Origin: Hufsiella ginkgonis
GTDB taxonomy: Bacteria; Bacteroidota; Bacteroidia; Sphingobacteriales; Sphingobacteriaceae
Direction: 5' to 3'
Assembly: GCF_009834915.1 (NCBI RefSeq)
Contig: NZ_WVHS01000002.1
Coordinates: forward strand, 124,001 to 188,000
DNA: 64,000 bases
In this document: positions 50,162 to 59,574 of the stretch, in pieces
How positions within the stretch are numbered: the stretch's first letter is position 1
Layout: every line of letters begins with the position of its first letter
The notes under the pieces: generated by a model
Told to the model about the DNA's origin: nothing
Database searches by the model: none
Seen by the model: only the letters and a program-made list of their open reading frames with translations
Made by a program: the position numbers and the translations under genes

Positions 50162-50972
50162 CAGCCGTTTCCAGTATTTCGATCCGGTCGCCGCGCCTGA
50201 TCGTACCGGCACTCCTCGGGACCAGTGTAATGCCAAAGCTTACACCGCCCCGGGGATGTTTTTTATACGCCGCGAGCGTTTTCAGCGGTTCTTTATCCGC
50301 GCGTTTCTGGTGTGTTTCCGGGTCGATCAGGGTAAATACGCAGCGCTTGCAGGTTTCGTTCGCCTCAAGTATCACATCGCCGATACGCACTAGTTTCCAG
50401 GACTCTTCTTCCTGGGGCAGGCAACCGCTAACAACCACGTTCGGACGGAAATGATGAACAGATACCGGTTGTGCCAGCTTCCCGTTCAGCTCGGCTACCG
50501 ACTCTTCAGAGAGGATCATAACAGGAGAGGTGTCGGCATAACTTACTTTATCTGTTGCACGCGCATTGTATTTCGGCGGGATAATGCGGCCACGGGTATC
50601 GTCCATAAAAATCAGGCGGCAATCGGTTCCCAGGTGATCCGAGATCAGCTGATCGGCAAGAGAGCCAACCCGGATCCCGCTCACTTCATTGCTAAATAAA
50701 GTCGCCGGTACCAATTCTTCCGGCGGAGGATTAAGCGTAACCGAAATACCGGCGCCATCGGGGGTACTTATTTCAAGCGCGTGGCCTGACAGCCTGGTAC
50801 GTATGCCAAGCATTGCCGGGTACTCGCGGGCGGTAAGCACGGTATGATCACGGTCGATAATCGCCCAGCGCCTGTCATAAGCCAATCCCTCCGGCAATAC
50901 GGCACTTTCGGTAACGCTTAACCGGTAGGTAGATTTAACGGGGTAGAGAAAAATGTCGGAAATACGCAGCAT
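50145..50972 (-). CDS. MOSC domain protein (molybdenum-cofactor-binding, YcbX/mARC-like)
   Basis: 275 residues: an N-terminal MOSC beta-barrel domain (IFLYPVKSTYRLSVTESAVLPEGLAYDRRWAII) and a C-terminal MOSC domain with VHHFRPNVVV and the cofactor Cys region in ANETCKRCVF. Related enzymes (YcbX, mARC) reduce N-hydroxylated compounds. Here there is no 2Fe-2S ferredoxin domain, so an outside electron donor is needed. The gene starts immediately after the DUF4342 stop, and its end overlaps the convergent cytochrome-containing gene by 17 bases. Confidence 0.9.
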   Translation of the reverse strand: MLRISDIFLYPVKSTYRLSVTESAVLPEGLAYDRRWAIIDRDHTVLTAREYPAMLGIRTRLSGHALEISTPDGAGISVTLNPPPEELVPATLFSNEVSGIRVGSLADQLISDHLGTDCRLIFMDDTRGRIIPPKYNARATDKVSYADTSPVMILSEESVAELNGKLAQPVSVHHFRPNVVVSGCLPQEEESWKLVRIGDVILEANETCKRCVFTLIDPETHQKRADKEPLKTLAAYKKHPRGGVSFGITLVPRSAGTIRRGDRIEILETAATFSG

Positions 50973-51230
50973 CTACTCTTTCGTATCAGTTACCTCGCGT
51001 TCCACCGTGATGGTGCAATCGCCGATGAGGGCTGCCATCGCGCCAACGGCGGCCAATACAGGGGCAAAGATCACGCCTGCCAGGCCAACGTTCAGCGGGA
51101 AGTTCATCAGCTCTTTCCCTGATTTATCGCTCACCGTGATCTTACGGACATTGCCTTCTTCGATAAGCTCTTTGATCTTCTTTAAAAGATTTTCGCCGGC
51201 TACGGCAAAGGTTTCTTTGTTGATTTTCAT
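50973..51230 (-). CDS. DUF4342 small protein
   Basis: 85 residues: KINKETFAVAGENLLKKIKELIEEGNVRKITVSDKSGKEL then a hydrophobic segment (about 46-70, NVGLAGVIFAPVLAAVGAMAALI) and a short beta end (DCTITVEREV). This is the DUF4342 pattern, with one membrane-associated stretch. It is directly adjacent to the MOSC gene (no gap) and likely co-transcribed. Function unknown. Confidence 0.82.
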   Translation of the reverse strand: MKINKETFAVAGENLLKKIKELIEEGNVRKITVSDKSGKELMNFPLNVGLAGVIFAPVLAAVGAMAALIGDCTITVEREVTDTKE

Positions 51231-51317
51231 GTTGTTCGGATTATAATCGTACCGGGTGAAATAACCGGCTACCGTGATTTAGAGTCGATTGAAACTGGTT
51301 TGTTACCAAAAGTACCT

Positions 51318-51325
51318 TATCTTTG
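51318..51325 (+). promoter_or_regulatory. Candidate -7 box (TATCTTTG) for small membrane protein
   Basis: Exact TAnnTTTG match 22 bp before the ATG at 51348. A TTTG lies upstream with a short 15-base spacer. Confidence 0.45.
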
Positions 51326-51347
51326 TCTGCATTATCACCTACCTGCA

Positions 51348-51677
51348 ATGACGGAATATTTCATCTTTCTTAAAGAATGGCTCCTGGACCTCGGCGAAGA
51401 CCATAATGTAAACCCCTTTGTTTTCGGTGGCCTGTATTTAACCAGCAAGGTCTTTTTCTTTTCGCTGCTGGGTTGGACCATTAAATGCTTCCGTGCACAA
51501 AAGCCTTTCATGATCATCCTTGCGCTGGCTTTCCTGAGCTTCAGCCTTCCTTACTTATACCTGATCATCGCCGGTGAGAACATTTCGGTGTGGATCTACG
51601 TGTTCATCGCCAGCGTGCTTTCTTACGGGGCGTTTACCATCTGGAAGAAATTAAACGGGAAACCTGTAGTGGGTTAG
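51348..51677 (+). CDS. Small three-helix membrane protein, unknown function
   Basis: 109 residues starting MTEYFIFLKEWLLDLGEDHNVNP. Hydrophobic helices lie at about 24-43, 49-70 and 75-97, with a basic tail (KKLNGKPVVG). The ATG at 51348 is chosen over an in-frame TTG at 51300, because a promoter box lies between them. It ends one base before the convergent ABC transporter gene. I recognise no family. Confidence 0.7.
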   Translation: MTEYFIFLKEWLLDLGEDHNVNPFVFGGLYLTSKVFFFSLLGWTIKCFRAQKPFMIILALAFLSFSLPYLYLIIAGENISVWIYVFIASVLSYGAFTIWKKLNGKPVVG

Positions 51678-53441
51678 TCAGCTGCTTTGTCTTTTTTGTT
51701 TCAGCAGCAGGTCTATCGCGTCATTTAGTGATCCCGCGCGGATCACTTCCCCGGAGTTCACAAAAAAGATCTCATCGGCATTTTCGATCGTGTTTAGCCG
51801 GTGTGCGATGATCACCCGCGTAGTGGTTTCAGGAAGTTTGCCGAGGATCTCACCCAACAGTTTCTCGGTAATGGTGTCGATGTTCGCTGTGGCTTCATCA
51901 AGGATCAGCAGGCTGGGGTCCCGCAATACCGCGCGCATAAAGGCGATGAGTTGTTTCTGGCCGAGACTAATGCTGTCGCCACCCGATGCTACTTTGGTGT
52001 CGAGCCCGCTTTCGAAAATGGCGAGCAGGCTTCCAAGCCCTGCATCCAGGATCACCTGTTCCAACTCCTTGTTGCTAAGGTCCTCGTAGCGGTTGTTCCC
52101 GTACAGGATGTTATCTTTCACGGTCCCGGTAAACAGGAACGGTTCTTGTAAAATAAACCCGATCTCGTGGCTTCGTGCTGCGGGCGAGTAAGTGCGTATG
52201 TCTGTTCCGTTTAATAAGACTTGTCCTTTCGACGGATCATACAATCGTGCAATAAGCGAAGCCGTAGTGGTTTTCCCACCGCCGGTAGGGCCCACCAACG
52301 CATATGTTTTGCCGCGTTCAAGCTTAAAGCTGATATTATGGAGGATCTCCCGGTTTTCGTCATAGCCAAAATGTACGTTACGGAACTCCAGCAGCGGCGC
52401 TCCCGTTTCGGGTGTGGCTGCGGGTAGTTGCGGAAGATCCGGTTCCAGGGAAAGTATTTGCGAGATACGGTCCCAACCGGCCATCGCCACCTGGAAGTTG
52501 GTCCACAGTGCCGCCAACTGCCTGAGCGGGTTGTAAAAATTATTGGCGTAGGATAAGTAACTGATCAGAAGACCGATAGAAAATTCACCTATCGTGATTA
52601 AGTAGATCCCGAACGCCAGTACGATCAATTGCGCCACGCTGGCGAAGAAACCATAAACGGGGACGAACACGTTATTGGCAAGCCCTGAGCCAATGGCGGT
52701 GCGGTAATTTTCGCGGTTGGCGGCATCAAAGCGTTTCCTGAAATAATCGCGGCGGTTAAAGGCGATGATCACTTTAAAATTATTCAGGCTTTCCTGGATC
52801 TCGGCGCTCATATTACCGGTACTTTTCAGGTTTAGCGCGTTTTTTCTCTTGATCCAGGGAGAAAGCGCCAGTGTAAGCAGCAAGATCAGTACCGCGGGGA
52901 CCAGGGTGGCCGCACCGAGTCTGGTATTGATGATCAGCAGGAAGATCCCGGCTCCGATCATGATGGAAATGTTGCCGATAAACTGCATCAGCGACTGCGA
53001 GAAGAACTGGTTCAGTTTATCCGTATCGTTGTTAACGCGCGAGATCAGGTCCCCTGCCTTGTTCTGGTTAAAAAAACCGACAGGCAATTGCTGGAGCTTG
53101 TTAAATATCGAGTTCCGCAACGTAAACAGCATGCGCTGACCAACACCGCCCATCAGCGTTGTTTGCATATAACTTGTAAAGAGTGCGGCAAGGAACATGC
53201 AAAGCAATATCGCAGCGTTGTGCAGCACACCTGTGAAATTCTTTTGCTGTACATAGCTGTCAATGGTATGGCCGATGATCAGCGGGATGAGCAGGCTCAG
53301 CGTGGAGTTAACCAAAATGGCTGCCAGCGCAAAAAACAGGATGCGTTTTTCGTGTGCGATAAGCTGCAGCAGCTTTTTGACTCCCGCGAGCGTAGATGTT
53401 TTCTGTTGCGCCGCGCCCAGCTTATTGAGGTTGTAATTCAT
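51678..53441 (-). CDS. ABC exporter half-transporter B (canonical catalytic Glu, atypical signature)
   Basis: A 587-residue fused permease-ATPase with six transmembrane helices (about 20-325) and a nucleotide-binding domain (about 350-580): Walker A GPTGGGKTT, Walker B LLILDEATANID with the catalytic Glu, H-loop IIAHRL. The signature motif is ISLGQKQ rather than LSGGQ. It lies 15 bases after its partner gene. Together they form a heterodimer with one working and one degenerate ATP site. It probably exports lipids, peptides or drugs; the substrate cannot be told. Confidence 0.92.
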   Translation of the reverse strand: MNYNLNKLGAAQQKTSTLAGVKKLLQLIAHEKRILFFALAAILVNSTLSLLIPLIIGHTIDSYVQQKNFTGVLHNAAILLCMFLAALFTSYMQTTLMGGVGQRMLFTLRNSIFNKLQQLPVGFFNQNKAGDLISRVNNDTDKLNQFFSQSLMQFIGNISIMIGAGIFLLIINTRLGAATLVPAVLILLLTLALSPWIKRKNALNLKSTGNMSAEIQESLNNFKVIIAFNRRDYFRKRFDAANRENYRTAIGSGLANNVFVPVYGFFASVAQLIVLAFGIYLITIGEFSIGLLISYLSYANNFYNPLRQLAALWTNFQVAMAGWDRISQILSLEPDLPQLPAATPETGAPLLEFRNVHFGYDENREILHNISFKLERGKTYALVGPTGGGKTTTASLIARLYDPSKGQVLLNGTDIRTYSPAARSHEIGFILQEPFLFTGTVKDNILYGNNRYEDLSNKELEQVILDAGLGSLLAIFESGLDTKVASGGDSISLGQKQLIAFMRAVLRDPSLLILDEATANIDTITEKLLGEILGKLPETTTRVIIAHRLNTIENADEIFFVNSGEVIRAGSLNDAIDLLLKQKRQSS

Positions 53442-53456
53442 GTATGGATCGGTAGG

Positions 53457-55211
53457 TTAGCGGGCGATGCCGGGTTCATAGTTACTGGTACTTTGCTGTG
53501 AGTCGAGGATCTGGACGTATTCGGTGCTCGTTCTTAACAGGTCTTCGTGCACGCCGCTGGCCACGATCTCGCCCTGCATCAGCAACACGATCTGGTCATA
53601 GTGCGCTACCGACGCGATCTTTTGTGTAACCGAAAGCAGCGTAAGCCCGGGGTAGTTACGCTGGATATTGTCCAGGATCTTTCGTTCCGTCTCCTGGTCT
53701 ACACGGGCGGTAAAATCATCAAGCAGCAATACTTTCGGGTTAATTGCAAGCGCCCGTGCCAGCATGATGCGTTGTTTTTGTCCGCCGGAGAGGCTCGATC
53801 CGCGTTCGGAGACGATGGTGCTTAAACCGTCAGGCAAACTTTCGATAAAGCCGGTGAGCTCGGCGGTTTCGATGGCTTTGGCCAGGGATTCATCCGTGAT
53901 GGTATCGCTAAAGGCGATGTTTTCCCGAATGCTCATGTTAAAAATGATGCTGTCCTGGAACACGAAGCCCACCTGGCTATGGAATGAATCGCTGTCATAT
54001 TCGGTTATGGCATGTCCGTCGAACAGTATCTCGCCGGATGAGGGACGGATCAGGTTGGTGAGCAGGAATAGCAGCTGCGTTTTACCTGCGGCCGTAGGAC
54101 CGATCACGGCGATCTTCGAGCCCGCCGGCACCGATAAGGAGAGGTCTTTTAACACGGGTTTCTGGTCGTAGATCACCGAAACGTCTGTCAGCACGATATC
54201 GCCGCGAAGGACCTCTTTTCGCTTCCCCGCGCCGGTATTCTCCGGTGCATTGAGCACCATGCTGATGCGCTGGAAGGAAGCGGTGGCCTGCGCGATCAGG
54301 TTGCTCATAAAACCGAGAATAAAAATAGGAAAGATGATCAGCGAGAGGTAACTGCTGAAGGCTGCGTAGTTACCCAGCGTCATCGTTCCGCTGATCACGA
54401 AATGGCCGCCCATCACCAGGATGGTAAGTGCCGCCAGGTTGGCAGTAAAAGTGACGATCGGGATCAGCCCGGCGAAAAAGCCAAGGATCCGTAAGCCGTA
54501 GTTTTTTGCCTCCGTATTGGCCCTCAGGAATTTATCGTATTCAAGCTGCTGCGAGTTAATGACACGGATAAGCGCCGATCCCAGGATGCTCTCGTTAATG
54601 ACTTTATTCAGCTGATCGATAACGCCGCGGCTCTTGATGAATAATGCGCGGACATTCTTTAAAACGTAAAAGAACGTACCCCCGATGATGGGGATGATCG
54701 CGATGATAGCCAGCCCCAGTTTCCAGTTGATGGTAAGGAGCAAAATACTTCCCCCGACGATGATGAAAAGCGACGATACGATAGACACCAGCGCCTGTGA
54801 TACGAAAAGCTTGATCGAATCGACGTCGGCCGTAAGGTTAGTGAGTAACTTCGACGGGTTGGCTTTCTCGATAAAGGCGTAACTCTGTTTGGAAATTTTA
54901 TCCGAAAGGCGCTGCCGCAGATCACGCGCCACTTTCTCCGAAGCGTACGTCTGGATAATACTTTGCAGGTAGCCGAAAACAAAGACCAGCAGTACTGCTG
55001 CCGAAAATTGCCGGATCACCCGTGTAAACACGAATCGCTGTTTAGCGTAGTCGTCGATACCGCCCGCAATGATCTTAGGCAGCCACAGGTTAATGCCATT
55101 GCTCACAAGGGCAAACAGCAGGAGCAGGGATATTACACCAACATAGGGTTTTAAAAGGCTTGAAAGTCCGGGTGGCTTCGCACCGCCTTGCGGAGATTTG
55201 GGAGACTGCAT
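53457..55211 (-). CDS. ABC exporter half-transporter A (canonical signature, Asp in place of catalytic Glu)
   Basis: 584 residues with the same fold as its neighbour: six transmembrane helices, then Walker A GPTAAGKTQ, signature LSGGQKQR, Walker B VLLLDDFTARVD. The residue after the Walker B Asp is Asp instead of the catalytic Glu, and the switch His appears replaced (LLSVTQKIASV). These changes fall in the same composite site as the odd signature of the partner, the usual asymmetry of heterodimeric exporters such as TM287/288. It is the first gene of the pair. Confidence 0.92.
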   Translation of the reverse strand: MQSPKSPQGGAKPPGLSSLLKPYVGVISLLLLFALVSNGINLWLPKIIAGGIDDYAKQRFVFTRVIRQFSAAVLLVFVFGYLQSIIQTYASEKVARDLRQRLSDKISKQSYAFIEKANPSKLLTNLTADVDSIKLFVSQALVSIVSSLFIIVGGSILLLTINWKLGLAIIAIIPIIGGTFFYVLKNVRALFIKSRGVIDQLNKVINESILGSALIRVINSQQLEYDKFLRANTEAKNYGLRILGFFAGLIPIVTFTANLAALTILVMGGHFVISGTMTLGNYAAFSSYLSLIIFPIFILGFMSNLIAQATASFQRISMVLNAPENTGAGKRKEVLRGDIVLTDVSVIYDQKPVLKDLSLSVPAGSKIAVIGPTAAGKTQLLFLLTNLIRPSSGEILFDGHAITEYDSDSFHSQVGFVFQDSIIFNMSIRENIAFSDTITDESLAKAIETAELTGFIESLPDGLSTIVSERGSSLSGGQKQRIMLARALAINPKVLLLDDFTARVDQETERKILDNIQRNYPGLTLLSVTQKIASVAHYDQIVLLMQGEIVASGVHEDLLRTSTEYVQILDSQQSTSNYEPGIAR

Positions 55212-55383
55212 GTTAGGTATACGACGAGCAAAGTAACGGAATATTTTAAAAGGATGCCTTTAAAGAATGTTTATCCCCGCTTTCGCGGATAAATGGCCGG
55301 CTGGTGATCAAACCTCACCATTGCGACGTAGAATATAACAAAACAATGATAGCTTGTAACGAAAAAGATAAAAGTCAGTGATA

Positions 55384-55413
55384 TTTGTTATTAAATTGTA
55401 AAAATTATATTTG
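55384..55413 (+). promoter_or_regulatory. Promoter of the zinc metalloprotease gene
   Basis: TTTG (55384-55387), 18-base spacer, TATATTTG (55406-55413), 58 bp before the ATG. It matches the Bacteroidota consensus. The 260-bp spacer holds nothing else clear apart from a small hairpin near 55269-55292 (TTTATCC, CCGC-TTTC-GCGG, ATAAA). Confidence 0.75.
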
Positions 55414-55471
55414 CTTATTAGCGAAATCGTAAAACGATCCCTTTACACCTTTTCACAATAAACTAAGTTAT

Positions 55472-58015
55472 ATGAAATCTTATTTACTTGCCTCTATGGT
55501 ATTGCTTGCCGCAGGTTCAACGGCATTGGCGCAGAATTTTCCCGCAGGCGGGGGCGGGGGACGACCGGCGGGCGCCGTTGCCGGACCGGCCGCCAGCATC
55601 GCCGCGGTTACGCAGGGCTTTAAAAAGTTCGAGGGTTATTTCAACTTTTATTATGATGAGAAAACCGGGAAGATCCTGCTGGAAGTAGATAAGTTCGACC
55701 AGGATTTCCTGTACTTCAGCTCGCTGACGGATGGCGCAGGCAGGAACGCAGAACGTGGCCAGGCATCTGCCGATGTGGCCCGGTTTGTGAAGATGGGCCC
55801 TAAGCTTTTCCTGGTAGAACCAAACTTGTCTTATCGTGCCGGTAACGGCAACCCCGACGAGGTAAAAACCGTTGAAGGCTCTTTTGCCAAATCGGTGATC
55901 TGGGGATTTTCGCCGGTCGCAATAGAAGGTGAAAAAGTCCTGGTCGATCTTACGCCATTTATTGTTCGCGACGCATTGGGCATCGGCGCCCGGCTGGGTG
56001 CACCCGCTACTTCCGGGGGACCGGGAGGCAGGGGCAATGCCGCAGGCGGCGCAGGCGGTGCTTACCGGGTGGATGATACGCGTTCTGCCGTTTATCTTCC
56101 TACCACTAAGAATTTTCCTAAGAACACCGAGTTCGAGGCCATGCTTACATTTACAGGCGGCGGTGGCGGCGGACGCGGATTTGGTGGCGGCGGTCTTGCG
56201 CCGGATCCTTCGGCGGTGACCATCCGCATGCACCAATCGTTCGTGGAACTCCCCGATGGCAATTTTAAGCAGCGCAAGTTTGATCCGCGTACCAGCTTTA
56301 ACTCGTTCAGCTATACAGATTTCTCGGCGCCGATGAACGAGCCCCAGGTAAAGCGGTTCACCCGTCGTCACCGGCTCGAAAAGAAAGACCCGAACGCGAA
56401 AGTGAGCGAAGCCGTAAAACCGATCGTTTACTATATCGACAGGGGAGCACCGGCCCCTATCAAAAAAGCGCTTATCGAAGGCGGCGCCTTCTGGAACGAG
56501 GCATTTGAAGCTGCCGGATTTAAGAACGCGTTCCAGGTAAAAGAGCTTCCCGAAGGTGCCGACCCGATGGATATCCGTTATAACGTGGTGAACTGGATCA
56601 CCCGTGCCGGAAGCCCGCGGGCATTTTCGTACGGTTCATCATACAGCGATCCGCGTACGGGGGAGATCATTAAGGGCGTGGTTACGCTGGGGTCAGACCG
56701 TCACCGCCAGGATTACATGATCGCCGAAGGCTTGCTTCAGCCGTATATTGACGGCAAGCCTGTACCGAAGATCATGGAGGAAATGGCACTTGCCAGGATC
56801 CGCCAGCTGTCGGCCCACGAGATCGGACATACGCTTGGGTTTACTCATAATTTTGCAGCCAGTCCGAAAGACCGTGCATCGGTGATGGATTACCCGTTCC
56901 CAAGGATCGCGCTTAAAGCTGATGGTACCATCGACCTCTCTAACGCCTATGCGAAGGGGATCGGCGAATGGGATAAGCGTGCCGTAATGTGGGGATATTC
57001 CGTATTTCCGAAAGGAACAGACGAGAACGCCGCCCTTGATAAGATCATGGACGAAACCATAAAAATGGGTTTCCAATATATCCCGGATATCGGCGGGTAC
57101 GTGCATCCTGCATCTCACCAGTGGGACGACGGCGCCAACCCGATCGATGAACTGGATAAACTGATGAAGGTTCGCCGGCAGGTGCTGGACAATTTCTCAG
57201 AAAAAGCGATCGTTGCAGGTGCGCCAATGGCTACGCTCGAAGAAGTACTGGTACCGATGTACCTGCTGCACCGATACCAGATCGAAGCGGTAGCGAAATC
57301 GATCGGCGGCCTGTACTTCACCCATGCAGTAAAGAACGACGGCCAGGCGCCTACCAAAATGGTTGATCCTGTGCAGCAATGGCGTGCATTCGACGCGCTG
57401 ATGGCCACCGTTTCGCCGGATGCGCTGGCGTTGCCTGATGCGCTGATCTCGAAGATCCCGCCGCGGCCTACCGGTTTCCCGGCTTCGACGGAGACGTTTT
57501 CGGGTTATACCGGCCCCACGTTCGACCCGATCGCTACGGCGGAAAGCGCGGCGAACGAAACCATCTCCTCGATCCTGAACCCGGCGAGAGCGGCGCGCCT
57601 GATCGAATACAACGCCCGTGATGCCAAACAGCCGGGTTTTATGGCCGTTGCCGACAAACTGATCGCACAAACATGGAAAGCGACCCCGGTAACAGGATAT
57701 AAAGGGGAACTACAGACCATGGTGAATAACCTTACACTTAAGTTCCTGCTCCAACTGGCCGCTAACACCGATGCGGCAGAAAACGTACGCGGTGAATCGA
57801 TGCTTAAAGTCGAAGAGCTAAGGCAGTGGATGACCTCGGCCATGGCCGGCGCATCGCCCAAGCAAAAGGCAAATATGATGTTCGGCTTATCGCAGATCGA
57901 AGAGTTTAAACAATCGCCCGGCAAGTTCCAGCCGACGGCGCCGCAGGTGATGCCCCCGGGCGCACCGATCGGTATGCCCGGAATGGACTTCCTGAACGAT
58001 GACATCCTGAATTAA
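55472..58015 (+). CDS. Exported zinc-dependent metalloprotease (DUF5117/DUF5118 type)
   Basis: An 847-residue protein with a signal peptide (1-20, ends TALAQ) and a Gly-rich stretch after it. The DUF5118/5117-like beta region (about 45-330: FKKFEGYFNFYYDEKTGKILLEVDKFDQDFLYFSSL) has two more Gly-rich loops. The metzincin-type motif HEIGHTLGFTHN (His449, Glu450, His453, His459) follows, then an extended helical C-terminal domain (VMDYPFPRI). Homologues are widespread in Bacteroidota and are taken to be periplasmic or surface proteases. It has its own promoter and a hairpin after the stop, so it is monocistronic. Confidence 0.9.
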   Translation: MKSYLLASMVLLAAGSTALAQNFPAGGGGGRPAGAVAGPAASIAAVTQGFKKFEGYFNFYYDEKTGKILLEVDKFDQDFLYFSSLTDGAGRNAERGQASADVARFVKMGPKLFLVEPNLSYRAGNGNPDEVKTVEGSFAKSVIWGFSPVAIEGEKVLVDLTPFIVRDALGIGARLGAPATSGGPGGRGNAAGGAGGAYRVDDTRSAVYLPTTKNFPKNTEFEAMLTFTGGGGGGRGFGGGGLAPDPSAVTIRMHQSFVELPDGNFKQRKFDPRTSFNSFSYTDFSAPMNEPQVKRFTRRHRLEKKDPNAKVSEAVKPIVYYIDRGAPAPIKKALIEGGAFWNEAFEAAGFKNAFQVKELPEGADPMDIRYNVVNWITRAGSPRAFSYGSSYSDPRTGEIIKGVVTLGSDRHRQDYMIAEGLLQPYIDGKPVPKIMEEMALARIRQLSAHEIGHTLGFTHNFAASPKDRASVMDYPFPRIALKADGTIDLSNAYAKGIGEWDKRAVMWGYSVFPKGTDENAALDKIMDETIKMGFQYIPDIGGYVHPASHQWDDGANPIDELDKLMKVRRQVLDNFSEKAIVAGAPMATLEEVLVPMYLLHRYQIEAVAKSIGGLYFTHAVKNDGQAPTKMVDPVQQWRAFDALMATVSPDALALPDALISKIPPRPTGFPASTETFSGYTGPTFDPIATAESAANETISSILNPARAARLIEYNARDAKQPGFMAVADKLIAQTWKATPVTGYKGELQTMVNNLTLKFLLQLAANTDAAENVRGESMLKVEELRQWMTSAMAGASPKQKANMMFGLSQIEEFKQSPGKFQPTAPQVMPPGAPIGMPGMDFLNDDILN

Positions 58016-58082
58016 TACCGGTTATTGCCCCGGAATACGTGTCATACCGGTTATTATCACATTACAACAAAACTTATTAATA

Positions 58083-58111
58083 AACACGGAGGGCCAACGG
58101 TCCTCCGTGTT
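58083..58111 (+). terminator. Hairpin after metalloprotease gene
   Basis: AACACGGAGG (58083-58092) and CCTCCGTGTT (58102-58111): a perfect 10-bp stem with a 9-base loop, followed by CGTTTGT rather than a full T-run. Probable terminator. Two copies of TACCGGTTATT (58016-58026 and 58045-58055) lie just before it. Confidence 0.65.
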
Positions 58112-58206
58112 CGTTTGTCGGGAGATGTGACAAAACGCCCGTAATGTATCCGGATTGTTAGCTAGTATACAGGTCGGTGCAGGATGGTATCGTGCGGACG
58201 ATATGT

Positions 58207-58214
58207 TAGTTTTG
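58207..58214 (+). promoter_or_regulatory. Candidate -7 box (TAGTTTTG) before the CE15-CE12-GH106 genes
   Basis: Match to TAnnTTTG, 20 bp before the ATG of the CE15-like gene. No -33 TTG at proper spacing was seen. Confidence 0.35.
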
Positions 58215-58234
58215 GTTACCTGCTAACCAATTGT

Positions 58235-59560
58235 ATGACACTGATTACCGCCCCCAGAAACGCCGTTTTCGCGTTGTTATTATTGAGTTCACCTGTGCTC
58301 GCTAGGCAACAGACGCCTTCGCAACAAGTCACCCGCCGTGCACCTGCCGCCGAAGTTGCCGGGATCCCGGTCAACTATGACGATGCCAAAGCAGGCGCCT
58401 ATACACTTCCGGATGTACTGACCCTTAAAAACGGGAAAAAGGTAACCGACGCTAAAACGTGGACCAATAAAAGAAGACCGGAGCTGATTGCGCTTTACGA
58501 AACCGAGCAGTTTGGTAAGGCTCCTGCAAAACCGGCCGCACTGCGCTGGGAGGTATTCGACAAGGGCACGCCCGCGCTGAACGGCACGGCCATCCGCAGA
58601 CAGGTTACCCTCTATTTCGACCAGGACACTTCGAAACATAAAGTCGAGCTGCTTATTTACTTCCCTGTTGGCGCTTCAAAACCTTCGCCCTTATTTATGG
58701 AAGTGAATTTCTCGGCCAACTCCGCGGCAGTGAACGATCCCGGGATAAAGCCATCGCTGTCGTGGAGCAAGGAAGGCAAGCGGGTTCCGGTGGCGGCCCG
58801 GCCAGGTTTCGGCAGACTGGCGGTGGACAAGTTCCTTTCGGAGGGTTTTGCCGTTGCCACGGTTTGCTACACGGATCTCGAGCCCGACGCGCTCAATGCC
58901 GCTACCTGGGGCATTCGTGGGAAATACCTTAAAGCCGGGGAAACAAAACCTGCCCCCGACGAGTGGGGCGCCATTGCGGCTTGGTCATGGGGCATCAGCT
59001 GCATCATGGATTATCTCGTAACAGATAAACAGGTGGATGCCAAACGTGTCGCCATTCACGGTTCTTCCCGGTTGGGAAAAACAGCATTATGGGCTGGGGC
59101 GAAGGACCCGCGCATTGCCCTGGTCATAGCCAGTGCTTCCGGGGAAGGGGGCGCTGCGCTGAGCCGCAGGAATTACGGGGAGACCATCGCTCATATGGTG
59201 GCGCCCACCCGCTACGATTACCAGTTCGCGGGCAATCGCGCCAAATATGCGGCCGATCCCGCCACCTCACCGATCGATGCACATATGCTCGTTGCCCTGA
59301 TGGCGCCCAGACCGGTATTGCTGCAAACGGGTGATGACGATGGCTGGTCGGACCCCAAAGGCGAGTTTCTCGCGGCCGTAGCCGCTGAGCCCGTGTTTAA
59401 GCTGTTCGGGAAAACAGGACCCGGAACCACGATCATGCCGCCTCCGGCGGACCAAAGCCTGCTGCTGAACACACTCGGCTACTACGAACACATCGGCGGA
59501 CATGGACCGATCCCTGCTGATTGGGGCCTCTTTGTGACGTACTTAAAGAAATTTTTATAA
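58235..59560 (+). CDS. Glucuronoyl esterase-like hydrolase (CE15 family)
   Basis: A 441-residue exported alpha/beta hydrolase. The signal peptide ends near PVLARQQ. It has the CE15 nucleophile motif GSSRLGKTALWAG (catalytic Ser278, bacterial variant of GCSRxGK), ASASGEGGAAL and a late His in YYEHIGGHGP. CE15 enzymes cleave esters between glucuronic acid and lignin alcohols or methyl groups, releasing acidic xylan or pectic side chains. The ATG at 58235 (MTLITAPRN) gives a proper signal peptide. The next gene starts 14 bases after the stop. It is the first of three polysaccharide genes. Confidence 0.88.
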   Translation: MTLITAPRNAVFALLLLSSPVLARQQTPSQQVTRRAPAAEVAGIPVNYDDAKAGAYTLPDVLTLKNGKKVTDAKTWTNKRRPELIALYETEQFGKAPAKPAALRWEVFDKGTPALNGTAIRRQVTLYFDQDTSKHKVELLIYFPVGASKPSPLFMEVNFSANSAAVNDPGIKPSLSWSKEGKRVPVAARPGFGRLAVDKFLSEGFAVATVCYTDLEPDALNAATWGIRGKYLKAGETKPAPDEWGAIAAWSWGISCIMDYLVTDKQVDAKRVAIHGSSRLGKTALWAGAKDPRIALVIASASGEGGAALSRRNYGETIAHMVAPTRYDYQFAGNRAKYAADPATSPIDAHMLVALMAPRPVLLQTGDDDGWSDPKGEFLAAVAAEPVFKLFGKTGPGTTIMPPPADQSLLLNTLGYYEHIGGHGPIPADWGLFVTYLKKFL

Positions 59561-59574
59561 TACATACTTGCCGC

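Noticed and set aside
55517-56371. Minus-strand open frame of about 280 codons opposite the metalloprotease gene
   Set aside because: It mirrors the Gly-rich coding region of a well-supported gene and contains no domain or start signal.
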